DNA of 64,000 bases, from positions 494,501-558,500 of the forward strand of contig JAPDFW010000147.1 of the NCBI GenBank assembly GCA_028826165.1. The letters are read 5' to 3'. Position 1 is the first letter of the stretch; the number at the start of each line of letters is the position of its first letter. Origin of the DNA: Anaeramoeba ignava. Its lineage: Eukaryota; Metamonada; Anaeramoebidae. This document shows positions 31,245-43,118 of this stretch, piece after piece. The notes below the pieces were generated by a model. That model made no database searches. It was given only the letters and a program-made list of their open reading frames with translations, and was not told where the DNA came from. The translations under genes were made by a program, and so were the position numbers.

Positions 31245-31980
31245 ATTCAATTTATTTTTATTTTAATTTTCAATTTAATTCAATTCAATTCAATTCAATT
31301 CAATTCAATATTCATTTCAATATTCAATTTAATATTCAATTCAATTCATTTCAATCCAATTCAATTCAATTCAATTCAATTCAATTCAATTCCAATTCAA
31401 TTTCAATTCAATTCAATATTCAATTCCAATTCAATTCAATTCAATTCAATTCCAATTCAATTTCAATTCAATTCAATATTCAATTCCAATTCAATTTCAA
31501 TTCAATTCAATATTCAATTCCAATTCAATATTCAATTCAAATCAATTCTAATTCAATTCCAATTCAAAATTCAATTCAATTCAATTTATAATTCAATTCA
31601 TTTCAATTCTATTCAATTCCATTCAATTCAATAATATTCAATTTCAAATATTCAATTCAATATTTAATTCAATTTAATTTAATATTCAATTCAAATTCAA
31701 TATTCAATTCAATTTCAATTCAAATCAATTTAATATTCAATTCAAATCAATTTAATTCAATCCAATTTGATTTTCAATTCAATATTCAATTCAATTTAAT
31801 TCAATTCAATATTCAATTCAATTCAATTCAATTCATTTTCAATATTCAATTTAATTTAATTCAATTCCAATTCAATTATAATTCAATTCAATTCAATTCA
31901 TTTCAATCCATTTCAATTTGATTTTCATTTTCATTTTCATTTTCATTTTCATTTTCATTTTCAATTTAATTTCAAATAAA
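31245..31980. repeat. (AATTC)n array
   Basis: About 700 bp of CAATT/AATTCAATT units with TATTCAA variants, ending in (TTTTCA)n at about 31925-31965. It fills the gap between two minus-strand genes. A 122-codon frame inside it is only the translated repeat. Confidence 0.85.
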
Positions 31981-31982
31981 AG

Positions 31983-33839
31983 TTATTTTTTCTCTAAAAT
32001 AATCTTAACCATTCTATTGTTCACATCACCAGATAAGGAATAAGTCACATACATAACCCGACCATCTTCCTCAAACAACTCAGGATGAACATATGGACAA
32101 TAATACAAATAACTTGAACTCTTTTGAGAATAAACTAAATAAGGAGAACTAAAAGGACCCCACAAATTTTTAGCAGTTCTGATATAAATTGAATGAAACT
32201 TTCCAGGAACACCAACTTGAAAAAGAACATAGCGATTCAAGTAGTTGTTCCAGCAAGCACTTGTTTGACCAAATACACCAACAGCAATTGGAGGTGATAA
32301 TTGAGTTGACATTTTTGGATCGCGAGAGAATTTTGAATCTCCATAATAAAATTCATACGGTTGAGAAGGATCAGTTAGTTTATCTGCATGAATCCTTGCG
32401 AGATAGACTCCACTCATTGCAATAGTTGGACGTTGTATAAAATAAGCATAATAATAATTGTCTTGTGGATTAAAGAATAAAAAATCAGGAAGAATTGGAT
32501 AAGAAAAAGAGGCCTCAAGAATTCGAGTGAAATTAAATGAGCCAGCAGGTGCTGAATACATTCCATAAACATGTTTTTGCTTTGGCCACAATTGACCATC
32601 ATTTCGTGAAACAAAATCAACATAAACATAAGTTGTATCGTTAACTAATATTCCTCCATGAGGCCAAATAGCAAGTTCAGAACCTTTTTCTGTGGAATTT
32701 CTCAAGAAAATCTCTGATGCATGATCGGTGTTGCTAAGATAATAGTTGATTTGATAAGAATTATTACTATTTGTAATTATCATTCCAGTATTTGACAGAA
32801 AACCATTTTTGAGAATTGTATCGCAATAGAACCACATTGCAGAGGAATTGTCTAATGCAATAACTACATCAGTTCCTCCGTCTTGAGAAGTGATAGAAGC
32901 TTTCTCCCGCGCTTGCGTCAACTCACTCCAAAATTGATTTGATTCTGGTGTCACTTCTTCATAAGTGATTTTGTAGTTTGAAAGTGTTTCACGATCTTTT
33001 AGTGATAATCCAACCCCAATTCCAGAAATCAAAATAAGAATGATTAAAATCATGCAAATTATCGCAAAAGCTTTGTAATTGACAATCTTTGTTTTGGGTT
33101 TGTTTTGGTCATCTCGGATAAGTAATTTTTTTTCATCTTGGAAAAGATCAAATGGATCTTTTTTTGCTTTTCTTTTTCGAAAAATCCAATAACCGATTGA
33201 ATGAGCCAAAATTGTTCCCAAAAAATAAAGAAGCAAAATCAATAAACCCCAACCAACTCCAACACTATATTCAATGAAATAGGGTGGATTTCGACAAGTG
33301 AGAAAATAAGCAGCTGAAAAAACAATATAAGAAACAAAAAAGAAGAAAAGAAAAGGAATCAAAGTAATCCATTTTTTCATGCTTAAATAGCATTTCTTAA
33401 AAGGCAAAAAAAGAATCGAAAGAGGAAGAACATGCAAAACAAAATCATTCAAGATCATGAACCAAGTTTTCTTTATATGCTTGTTGATTATTGAAAATGG
33501 TGAATCAGTGAATTTTGCTGTTAAAGGAATAACAACTACCCAATATCCAACACAAATTGAAATTTGAATATTTCTAGTTGTCAAAATTAAATGATCCAAA
33601 AAGCGAGATAATTGAATTTTTTCTTTCAATTTTTTTTTTGTTTTGAAAATTGTTTCATTGAGGAAAATTAAAAGAAGACATAAAATATTGGTTAAATATG
33701 CCCATCCGCTAAATGATTCAAAAACTAATTTTATTGTAATTTCTCGTGAATATTTATTTGAAATTCCATAAATAATTGGACTTAAATGAATTAATAAAGC
33801 AATATAAAGCAATAATTCTTTAATAAAGCAATAATACAA
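31983..33839 (-). CDS. AIG1/FAR-17a-like membrane domain fused to beta-propeller-like ectodomain
   Basis: Single exon, 618 residues. Residues 1-250 hold about six hydrophobic spans. SGWAYLTNILCLLL and NDFVLHVLPLSILFLP resemble the two helices of AIG1/ADTRP-type lipid hydrolases that carry the catalytic Thr and His. A further span at about 265-290 (AFAIICMILIILILIS) leads to an exported domain of about 320 residues with several NxS/T sites. That domain has blade-like repeats (WFYCDTILKNGF, ATTYVYVDF-like strands, NRYVLFQVG, IRTAKNLWGPFSSP, HPELFEEDGRVMYVTYS), the pattern of DUF4185 or GH43-like five-blade propellers. Roles: the AIG1 group hydrolyses fatty-acid esters of hydroxy fatty acids; the propeller may bind or process glycans. 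Both assignments come from pattern memory and the fusion is unusual. Confidence 0.6.
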   Translation of the reverse strand: MYYCFIKELLLYIALLIHLSPIIYGISNKYSREITIKLVFESFSGWAYLTNILCLLLIFLNETIFKTKKKLKEKIQLSRFLDHLILTTRNIQISICVGYWVVVIPLTAKFTDSPFSIINKHIKKTWFMILNDFVLHVLPLSILFLPFKKCYLSMKKWITLIPFLFFFFVSYIVFSAAYFLTCRNPPYFIEYSVGVGWGLLILLLYFLGTILAHSIGYWIFRKRKAKKDPFDLFQDEKKLLIRDDQNKPKTKIVNYKAFAIICMILIILILISGIGVGLSLKDRETLSNYKITYEEVTPESNQFWSELTQAREKASITSQDGGTDVVIALDNSSAMWFYCDTILKNGFLSNTGMIITNSNNSYQINYYLSNTDHASEIFLRNSTEKGSELAIWPHGGILVNDTTYVYVDFVSRNDGQLWPKQKHVYGMYSAPAGSFNFTRILEASFSYPILPDFLFFNPQDNYYYAYFIQRPTIAMSGVYLARIHADKLTDPSQPYEFYYGDSKFSRDPKMSTQLSPPIAVGVFGQTSACWNNYLNRYVLFQVGVPGKFHSIYIRTAKNLWGPFSSPYLVYSQKSSSYLYYCPYVHPELFEEDGRVMYVTYSLSGDVNNRMVKIILEKK

Positions 33840-34030
33840 AAAAAAGAAAAATAAAAAATTTTTGCATTTTAATAAAAGTAAATTATTTTAAAAAAATTTT
33901 TATTCTTAAAAACGTTTTGAAAAACTTTTTTTCTTCTTTTTATTTTTTTTTTTTTTTATTTTTTTTATTTTTTTTTTTTTTTTTTTATTCATCAAACAAA
34001 AAATACAAACAAAAAAGAAAAACAATTAAA

Positions 34031-35532
34031 ATGCATCCCCTTCTTATTTTCTCTCGTATTCTTGTTGTTTTTAGTACTATTTTTGTAAATTATTTTATTT
34101 CCTTTTTTTATTTTATTTTTTTTTTTTTATTCTTGTTGACGTTTTGATAATGAATCACTTTTTGTTCTTGTTTATTAATTTAATTTAATTTATATTATTT
34201 ATTTTAATTTATTTTAATTTATTTTTTATTTGTTTTTGCTTTTTTTTTTAAAATATCAAACAATAATAAATTGATTAAAAAAATAGATCAAAATTTAATA
34301 ATAAATTTAATAATAAATTAATAATAATTTAATAATCAATTTAATAATAAATTTAATAATAATTTTAATAATAAATTTAATAATAAAAAGAAGAATGAAA
34401 TTTAATAATAAATTTAATAATAAATTTAATAATAATTTTAATAATAAAATTAATAATAATTTTTTAATAATCAAATTAATAATAATTTTTGATAATAATT
34501 TTAATAATAAATTTAATAATAAATTTAATAATAATTTTAATAATAATTTTAATAATAAATTTAATAATAAATTTAATAATAAATTTAATAATAATTTTAA
34601 TAATAAATTTAATAATAAATTTTAATAATAAATTTAATAATAAATTGATTAAAAAAATTTAATCAAAATTTAATAATAAATTTAATTTAATAAAAATTTA
34701 ATAATCAAATGAAATTTAATTTTAATCAATTTAATAATAAATTTAATAATAATTTTAATAATTTTAATAATAATTTTAATAATTAATTTTAATAATTTTA
34801 ATAATAATTTAATAATAAATTTAATAACAATTTTTAATAATAATTTTAATAATAATTTTAATAATAAATTTAATAATAATTTAATAATAATTTTAATAAT
34901 AAATTTAATAATAATTTTAATAATAAATTTAATAATAATTTTAATAATATTTTTAATAATAAATTTAATAATAAATTTAATAATAATTTTAATAATATTT
35001 TTAATAATAATTTAATAATCAATTTAATAATAAATAATAGGCATTTTTAGGATGGGTTATTCCATGTTTATGGCAAGAAAATTACAAAGTTTATTCAGGA
35101 TATTCATATCGAACAAACATTATCTATTGTGGAAATTTCCAATGTACATGTTCAGGACCAGATTGCCCAACTGAACTAACAAAGTTTTCAGATTGGAAAA
35201 ACATAGATCTTGATGTAAGAAATGGATTAATTATAAGTATGATTTTAGGAGGAATTGGAATGATTCATATTTTTATTGCTGTTTCTCTTTTCTCAAAAAG
35301 ATCACCTTATGCTCAATATGCTTTTTCTGCTGGAGGTTTAGTAACTTTTATTGGATTAATGAGCTTTATTGGTCTTTTCCAAAAAAGTAGTTATTATGAT
35401 GCAATTATTGATCTTGATAAAGGAAATCCTTACTTTTCTTGGAGTTATTCTGCTTCAACTGCTTTCCAAATTCTTGTTTTTATTTTCGCTGTTTTTCTCC
35501 AAATCACAATTACAAAATTGAAACGGATTTAA
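34031..35532 (+). CDS. Claudin-like four-TM protein, copy A
   Basis: Exons 34031-34084 and 35041-35532 join in phase 0 to give 181 residues. The first membrane span is split by the intron (LLIFSRILVVFSTIF|AFLGWVIP). After it comes a loop with CLW, YCGNFQCTCSGPDC, that is, a W followed by paired cysteines as in the claudin/PMP22 class. Three further spans follow (GLIISMILGGIGMIHIF, AFSAGGLVTFIGLMSF, AFQILVFIFAVFLQI) and a short KLKRI tail. It could be a junction-like, SUR7-like or tetraspan protein; function unknown. It is the first of two tandem copies. Confidence 0.65.
34085..35040 (+). repeat. Intron of copy A, TTTAATAATAAA repeats
   Basis: 956-bp intron, GTAAAT donor and AATAATAG acceptor. 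Apart from a T-rich start it is made of ATTTAATAATAAATT units. The same type of repeat fills the intron of copy B. Confidence 0.85.
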
Positions 35533-35600
35533 ATCATTTTCCTTTATTTTCTTCTCTTTATTCTTCTTCTTCTTTTTTTTTCTATTCTTTTTTTTCTATT

Positions 35601-35640
35601 CCTTTTTTCATTTTTTTCATTTTTCATTTTTCATTTTTTA
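35601..35640 (+). promoter_or_regulatory. Promoter-like motif upstream of copy B
   Basis: CTTTTTTCATTTTTTTCATT and further TTTTTCATTTTTCA blocks about 25-65 bp before the ATG at 35666. Confidence 0.35.
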
Positions 35641-35665
35641 ATAAAAAGAAAAAAAAATAATTAAA

Positions 35666-36788
35666 ATGCCTTCCCTTCTTATTTTATCTCGTATTCTTGC
35701 TGTTTCTAGTGTTATTTCTGTAATAATCAAGTTTATTTAATAATAATTTTAATAATAAATTTTAATAACAAATTTAATAATAAATTTAATAATAATTTTA
35801 ATAATAAATTTAATAATAATTTTAATAATAATTTTAATAATAATTTTAATAATAATTTTAATAATAAATTTAATAATAAATTTAATAATAAATTTAATAA
35901 TAATTTTAATAATAAATTTAATAATAATTTTAATAATAAATTTAATAATAAATTTAATAATAAATTAAATAATAATTTTAATAATAAATTTAATAATAAT
36001 TTAATAATAAATTTAATAATAATTTTAATAATAATTTTAATAATATTTTTAATAATTTAATAATAATTTTAATAATAAATTTTAATAATAAATTTAATAA
36101 TATTTTTAATAATAAATTTAGTAATAAATATAATAATAATTTTAATAATAATTTAATAATAATTTAATAATAATTTTAATAATAAATTTAATAATAAATT
36201 TAATAATAATTTTAATAATAATTTTAATAATAATTTAATAATAATTTTAATAATAATTTTAATAATAATTTTAATAATCAATTTAATATTAAATAATAGG
36301 CATTTTTAGGATGGGTTATTCCATGTTTATGGAAAGAAAATTACACAGTTTATTCAGGATATTCAGATAAAAAAAATATTATTTATTGTGGAAATTTTGA
36401 ATGTTTATGTTTTGGATCAGATTGTAGAAAATATTTCATCAGAGGATTAATAAAATGGGGAGATATTGATCTTAATATAAGAAATGGATTACTTATAAAT
36501 ATAATTTTAGGAGGAATTGGAATGATTCATATTTTTGTTGCTACTTCTCTTTTCTTTAAAAAATCACATTATTCTCAAATTATCTTTCTTTTTGGAGGTT
36601 TATTAACTTTTATTGGATTAATAAGCTTTATTTTTCGGTTTAAAAAAAGTTATTATTATAAAGGAATGATGGATTTTGATCAAAAAAGTACAAAATTTTC
36701 TTGGAATTATTCCTTTTCAGTTATTTTTGAAATTTTTGTTTTGATTTCTTCAATTTTACTTCAAATCACAATTACAAAATTAGATTAA
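35666..36788 (+). CDS. Claudin-like four-TM protein, copy B
   Basis: Exons 35666-35719 and 36300-36788 give 180 residues. Exon 1 (MPSLLILSRILAVSSVIS) is the same length as in copy A. Exon 2 begins with the same AFLGWVIPCLW and shares YCGNF, RNGL, ILGGIGMIHIF and LQITITKL. The extracellular loop keeps four cysteines in similar positions (YCGNFECLCFGSDC) but has a longer RKYFIRG stretch. The C-terminus ends KLD instead of KLKRI. Divergence is spread over the loop and third span, so the duplication is not very recent. Confidence 0.65.
35720..36299 (+). repeat. Intron of copy B, TTTAATAATAAA repeats
   Basis: 580-bp intron in the same position and phase as in copy A, filled with the same ATTTTAATAATAAATTTAAT-type units but about 380 bp shorter. 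Confidence 0.85.
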
Positions 36789-36880
36789 TTTTAATTTAGA
36801 TCTTTTCTGTTTTCTTTTTATTTAATAATTATATTTTTCTCCTTTTATTATTTTTCTTCTTTTTTTTTTGTTAATAAAAA

Positions 36881-36918
36881 TTTTTTTTTCATTTTTTTTC
36901 TTTTCTTTTCTTTTCTTT
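36881..36918 (+). promoter_or_regulatory. Promoter-like motif upstream of the USP7-like gene
   Basis: TTTTTCATTTTTTTTCTTTT followed by further CTTTT units, about 115-150 bp before the ATG at 37034. Confidence 0.3.
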
Positions 36919-37033
36919 TAATTTAATTTAATCTACTTTTAATTTATAATTTCTTTTATTCTTAATATTAAAAAACCAAAAATAAAAACAAAAAACAAAA
37001 CTTCCCTTTTTTGAATGATTGAAAAATAAGAAA

Positions 37034-40000
37034 ATGAACAATAGAAAACAAATTAGTGTTAAAAATTACCAAGAAAATCAAAATCAAAATCAAAATCAAA
37101 ATCAAAATCAAAATCAAAATCAAAATCAAAATCAAAATCAAAATCAAAATGAAAATCAAAATCAAAATCAAAATCAAAATCAAAATCAAAATCAAAATGA
37201 AAATGAAAATCAAAATCAAAATCAAAATCAAAATCAAAATCAAAATCAAAATCAAAATGAAAATGAAAATCAAAATGAAAATCAAAATCGAAAATGAAAA
37301 TGAAAATCAAAATCAAAATTTAAATCAAAATCAAAATCAAAATCAAAATCAAAATCAAAATCAAAATGAAAATGAAAATCAAAATGAAAATCAAAATGAA
37401 AATCAAAATCAAAATCAAAATCAAAATTTAAATCAAAATCAAAATGAAAATCAAAATCAAAATCAAAATCAAAATCAAAATCAAAATCAAAATCAAAATC
37501 AAAATCAAAATGAAAATCAAAATGAAAATCAAAATCAAAATCAAAATGAAAATGAAAATCAAAATGAAAATCAAAATCAAAATCAAAATCAAAATCAAAA
37601 TCAAAATCAAAATCAAAATCAAAATGAAAATGAAAATCAAAATGAAAATCAAAATCAAAATCAAAATCAAAATCAAAATCAAAATCAAAATCAAAATCAA
37701 AATGAAAATCAAAATCAAAATGAAAATCAAAATCAAAATCAAAATCAAAATCAAAATCAAAATCAAAATCAAAATGAAAATCAAAATGAAAATGATAATC
37801 AAAATCAAAATCAAAATCAAAATGAAAATCAAATTCAAAAATCAAACCAAATTCAAAATCAAATTGAACAAACACTAACTATTATTAAAACAGATCAAAA
37901 ATTCCAAACTTCATTTCTTTTAACAATACATAATTTTAAAGAAGAAAGTCATAAATACCAAAAAATAGCAAGTCCAATATTTGGAACAAATGACTCTTAT
38001 TATTCTGTTTTAGTATTTCCAAATGGATTAACAGGAAATGGATCATTATCATTATTTTTAAGAATTGAAAAAATTGATAATACATTAAAAAAATGGCAAA
38101 AATATTGCACATTTGAATTTGCAATTATTGATAAATCAACAAGCAAAATTATTGCAAACAAAAGTATTTAGCAAAAACTTAATTTTATTATTTTAATTTA
38201 AAATTTAAACCAAACAAATTTGATTGAATTTTAAATTTCCTCATTTCAATTTTTTTCCCTTTTTTGATTCAAATTTTATAATCAAGGTTCACATCATATT
38301 TTTACTAAAGATAATGTTGAATGGGGATTCAGAAATATTATTAATGAAGAAAAATTCGAAAAACTTTTAATTAAAAACGGAGGAGAATTATTAATTAAAA
38401 TTCATTTATCAACTCAAAAAGATATCTATTATGAACAATGGATGATTTCTAAGTATTAAAATTAAAATTAAAATTAAAATTAAAATTCAATTTAAAATTA
38501 AAATTAAAATTAAAATTCATTTTGAATTTAAAATTAAAATTTAATTTAAAATCAAAAATTAAAATTCATTTATAAAATTAAAATTAAATTCAGTTATGAT
38601 TCAAAGCTTGAAACAGGATTTGTTGGTATTAAACCGAAAAAACGATATTTATTTTGCAATTCTTTAATTCAAACATTATTTCATATTGGGTTATTTCGAA
38701 AATTATTGTTTGAGGAATTCAAAATTGATCCAATAAAACCTTTTAATCAACAAAAAGAAAATGGAGATTCTACACGTTTTGAAAAGTTTTTTCTTGAATT
38801 ACAAACTGTTTTTTCTCAACTTCAAACATCTGAAACAAGAATTAGTACAAAAGATTTAACACGTTCATTACGAATAGAAGGATTAGATGTTAAATTAAGA
38901 TATGAACCAAATGAATTTCAAAGATATGTCTTCTTTGTTCTTGAAAATCTATCTAATGTATAAATTATAAAATATTTAAAATATTAAATTATAAAATATT
39001 TAAATTATAAATTATTTAAATTATTAAATATTTAAATTATAAATTATTTAAATTATAAAATATTTAAATTATAAAATATTTAAATTATAAAATATTTAAA
39101 TTATAAAATATTTAAATTATTTAAATTATAAAATATTTAAATTATTTAAATTATAAAATATTTAAATTATAAAATATTTAAATTATAAAATATTTAAATT
39201 ATAAAATATTTAAATTATAAAATATTTAAATTATAAAATATTTAAATTATAAAATATTTAAATTATAAAATATTTAAATTATAAATTATTTAAATTATTT
39301 AAAATATTTAAATTATAAAATATTTAAATTATAAAATATTTAATTATAAAAAATATTTATAAAATTTAAAATTATTAAATATTTAAATTATAAAATATTT
39401 AAATTATAAAATATTTAAATTATAAAATATATAAATTATAAAATATTTAAATTATAAATTATTTAAATTATAAAATATTTAAATTATAAAATATTTAAAT
39501 TATAAAATATTTAAATTATAAAATATTTAAATTATTAAATATTTAAATTAGAAATTCGATTTCGAAAATGATTTTCTAAGTCTCTTTCGTGGTGAATTTA
39601 TTGAACACCAAATTTCTTTACAAGAAAAAGATAATAACCAATTAAGAAAAAAGAAATTTTATGAAATCCCTCTTGAAATTGAAGGATGTCAAGATGTTTA
39701 TCAATCATTAGATAAATTTTTTTAATAATAATAATAATAATGTAAATAATTTTTCTTGTTTTTTTTCATTAAAACTAATTCAAACAAAAAATTTTATGAA
39801 TTTATTTATGAATTTATTATTTTATTAGGATCAAACATCAAATCAAAATATAAAACGTCAGTTAGAATTACTTCCTCCTATTTTAACTTTATCTCTTAAT
39901 AGATTTGATTACGATACAGAAAATGAAGCTATTTATAAAATTGATGATTATTTTCAATATCATTTTTCAATTAATTTATCAAATTATGTTGATAAAAACA

Positions 40001-42921
40001 AAAAATTTGAAAAGGAACAAACAAATTATGTTTTATATTCGTATAATTTAGATAAAATTCAAAAAAAAAAAATATAAAAGAAAAATTTAATAATTCAAAT
40101 AAATAATAAAAAAATCAAGTGTTTTTGTTCATGAAGGAAGTGCTCGTTCTCGTAAATTTTTCATTTATTTAAAACCACGAAAAGATAAATCATGGTTTAA
40201 ATTTGAGGATCATATTATCACAAAAGCAAAGGAGCAAGATATTTTAGAACCAAATTTTGGAGGAACAAAACACAAAAAAAATCCAAATTCACTTTTTTCT
40301 CAAATGATTAAAAAATTATCAACTTGTGCATGTAAATAATTTTTAAATTTTAAATTAAATTAAAATATTTGATTTAAATTTAAAATATTTGATTTAAATT
40401 TAAAATATTTGATTTTAATTTAAAATATTTGATTTTAATTTAAAATATTTGATTTTAATTTAAAATATTTATTTTAATTTAAAATATTTGATTTTAATTT
40501 AAAATATTTGATTTAAATTTAAAATATTTAATTTTAATTTAAAATATTTGATTTAAATTTAAAATATTTGATTTAAATTTAAAATATTTGATTTAAATTT
40601 AAAATATTTGATTTTAATTTAAAATATTTGATTTAAATTTAAAATATTTATTTTAATTTAAAATATTTGATTTTAATTTAAAATATTTGATTTAAATTTA
40701 AAATATTTAATTTAAATTTAAAATATTTGATTTAAATTTAAAATATTTGATTTAAATTTAAAATATTTGATTTAAATTTAAAATATTTAATTTGTTATAG
40801 ATAAATTAATCTATATTCAAGAAAGTGAACTTGAGAAAATACAGCAAGATGTTACTGAAAATGATATTTCTAAACAATTCCAGAAACACATACAAACATT
40901 TCTTACAAAAAAAAAATCAATTTTAAAAGCAAAACAAGAAAAAGAAGTATTTATTCCATTGAAAATATTAACTGATGATCTGATACACAAAACTAAACAT
41001 CAACACAGAGATATCACAAATTTCAAGATGATAAAACCAAGAAAAATACGCAAAACAACAACTATACTTGAATTGAAACAAATTATTTCAAAAGAACAAA
41101 AAATTCCTCCAGAAAAACAAATTTTGTGGACTTTATGTCGCAGAGAAAATCGCTCAATTCGATTTAGAAAATCAATTTCACAAGAAAAACACAATTCAAC
41201 AACACTCGATAGCATCAAAGAACTTGCAGACGAACTCCCAATTATTTATGTAGAGGAAAGCAAATCTCCTTTAACAAAAATAAATCAAGCTGAACGAAGA
41301 CAAAAATCAATTTTACTTTCTTTTCGTTATTATTCTCCTGAGAAAAAACAAATGTCTTATGTAGGAAGTTATCGAGTGGGTTTGAAAGAGTTGATTTCTT
41401 CAATTATTCCTAAACTTAAAGAATTTCAAAATTTACCTGAAAAAGAAGAAATTATTTTATTTGAAGAAATTTATTCAAAACGAATTGAACTTATTGATAT
41501 TAACAAAACATTTGAAGAATCTGAACTTGTGAGTATTGATACTATAAGAATATAGAATAAGATTTCTATTATTATTATGATGATAATATTATATTAAAAT
41601 TAAAATTCATTTATAAAATTAAAATTAAAATTAAAATTAAAATTCATTTATAAAATTAATTTATAAAATCAAAATTCATTTATAAAATTAAAATTATAAT
41701 TATAATTAGATCTCTGGTGATATTATTTGGTTCCAACAAAATCCTTCAAAAATTAAAGAAGTTTATGAATTTCCTACAATTACACATTATTTCCAATTTA
41801 TCAATAATCATATTATAATTAAATTAAGAGATTTAAGTGAACCACAAAAAACTAAATTTTGGATTCCAATGCTTCTAACAATGACTTATGATGAAGTTTC
41901 TAAAAAAATTGGAGAAACTGTTGGAATTGATCCTGAATATTTAAGATTAGCAACTGTTAATCAGTAAATTAAATTCAAAATTTAAATTAAAAATCATTTA
42001 TAAAATTAAAATTTAAAATTAAAATTAAAATTAAAATTAAAATTAAGTCGAACAAAAAAACCTACAAAAGAAATTCCAAGAAATAAAAATTTAATACTTA
42101 AAGATATGATCTTATTAAAAGATGGAACAAAAAAGAGCAAACAAATTTTTTATTCATCAAGCAACTTTTCTTTTCAAGAACTTGCAACAAAAAATGATAT
42201 ACCATTAGATTATTATACAAAATCAATGAAACATTATCAAACTATTCATATTCTTGTTTCAAAAAATGGAATTTTTGAAGATCTTATGAATGAATTTATT
42301 TCCAAAAATCCATGCAAAATTGAAAATATCGAAAAAAAAGAATTTCGAGTTTTGCAAGTTATAAATTCCAAAATCAAAACAATATTTGATTCTAAAGATA
42401 TTGTACCAAATAATTTAGGAGTTTCATTAAGAATTGAAGAAATTCCAGAATCTCAAAAAGGATTATCTTTTCAAAATATCTTTAAAATTTGTCATTTTTA
42501 TCAAGAATCATCAGGTTTATTCTTTTTTGCTAAACCATTTCTTTTTGAATTGAAAAGTAATTTTGAAATTGTGAAAGAAGCTAAAGAGAGAATTCGTCAA
42601 ATTCTCGAAATTCCTGAACACATTTTTAAAACCTGGAAATTTTATGCTTTAAAAAAGAATAATATTTACTTTAAGCTTCATGGTATAAAATTAAAATTTA
42701 TTTATAAAATTTATTTATAAAATTAAAATTAAAATTAAAATTAAAATTAAAATTCATTTATAAAATTAAAATTAAAATTAGATGATGAATTCATTTATCC
42801 ATTTTTGGAAGTGGGTCAAATTGGAATTATGCATGATTATCAACCAACTAAAAGAGGTCCAATATCTGATAAAGCAAATCGTGCTGCTTTAGATCCACTT
42901 TTTAGAAAATCAAAAATTTAA
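37034..42921 (+). CDS. USP7/HAUSP-like protein with substituted catalytic triad (pseudo-deubiquitinase)
   Basis: Ten exons: 37034-38163, 38287-38452, 38594-38957, 39552-39741, 39829-40040, 40120-40331, 40801-41528, 41710-41963, 42048-42682, 42782-42921. About 1342 residues if two single-base excesses are ignored. Order: NQ/NE tract, MATH domain (to HIFTKDNVEWGF), USP catalytic fold, then the UBL array of USP7 (SGDIIWFQQ, FRVLQVINSKI, EVGQIGIMHDY near the end). The catalytic Cys box is GIKPKKRYLFCNSLIQTLF: the Cys position holds Leu (38649-38651), with a Cys two residues on. The His box reads SRKFFIYLKP with Lys (40154-40156) for His. The third residue is Glu (40205-40207) for Asp, and the oxyanion Asn is Pro. 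So the fold is kept but the triad is gone. Frame breaks: an extra C near 37287 in the repeat, and seven Ts at 39717-39723 where six would keep frame. Confidence 0.8.
37074..37850 (+). repeat. Coding (CAAAAT)n / (GAAAAT)n array
   Basis: Hexamers encoding Gln-Asn and Glu-Asn ahead of the MATH domain of the USP7-like protein. One extra base near 37287 changes the frame from that of the ATG to that of the MATH domain. Confidence 0.85.
38958..39551 (+). repeat. USP7-like intron 3, TATTTAAATTATAAAA repeats
   Basis: GTATAA donor, AATTAG acceptor. The intron is an array of AAATATTTAAATTAT units. Intron 6 (40332-40800) is a different array, ATTTGATTTAAATTTAAAAT-type units, so neighbouring introns of one gene carry different repeats. 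Confidence 0.85.
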
Positions 42922-43118
42922 AAATCAAAGAAATTTATTTTTTTTTTAATCTAATTTTTTCTTTCTTTTCTTTAAAAAATTTTTGGAACAAAACAAAACA
43001 AAACAAAACAAACTTTTTTTTTTTAATTCATTTTTTTTTTCAATTTTTTTAAGGATTAATAAATTAAAATTTATTTCAAATAATTTTTTTTTTGTTCCAC
43101 TTTTTTTTTTTGCTTTTT

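Noticed and set aside
31223-31591. 122-codon frame in an AATTC array
   Set aside because: It is the plain translation of a 5-bp repeat, with no non-repeat sequence, and is inconsistent between units.
34395-34625. 76-codon Asn/Lys/Phe frame
   Set aside because: Part of the repeat-filled intron of the first claudin-like gene.
37059-37875. Minus-strand Asp-Phe and Ile-Leu repeat frames
   Set aside because: Antisense of the CAAAAT coding array of the USP7-like gene.
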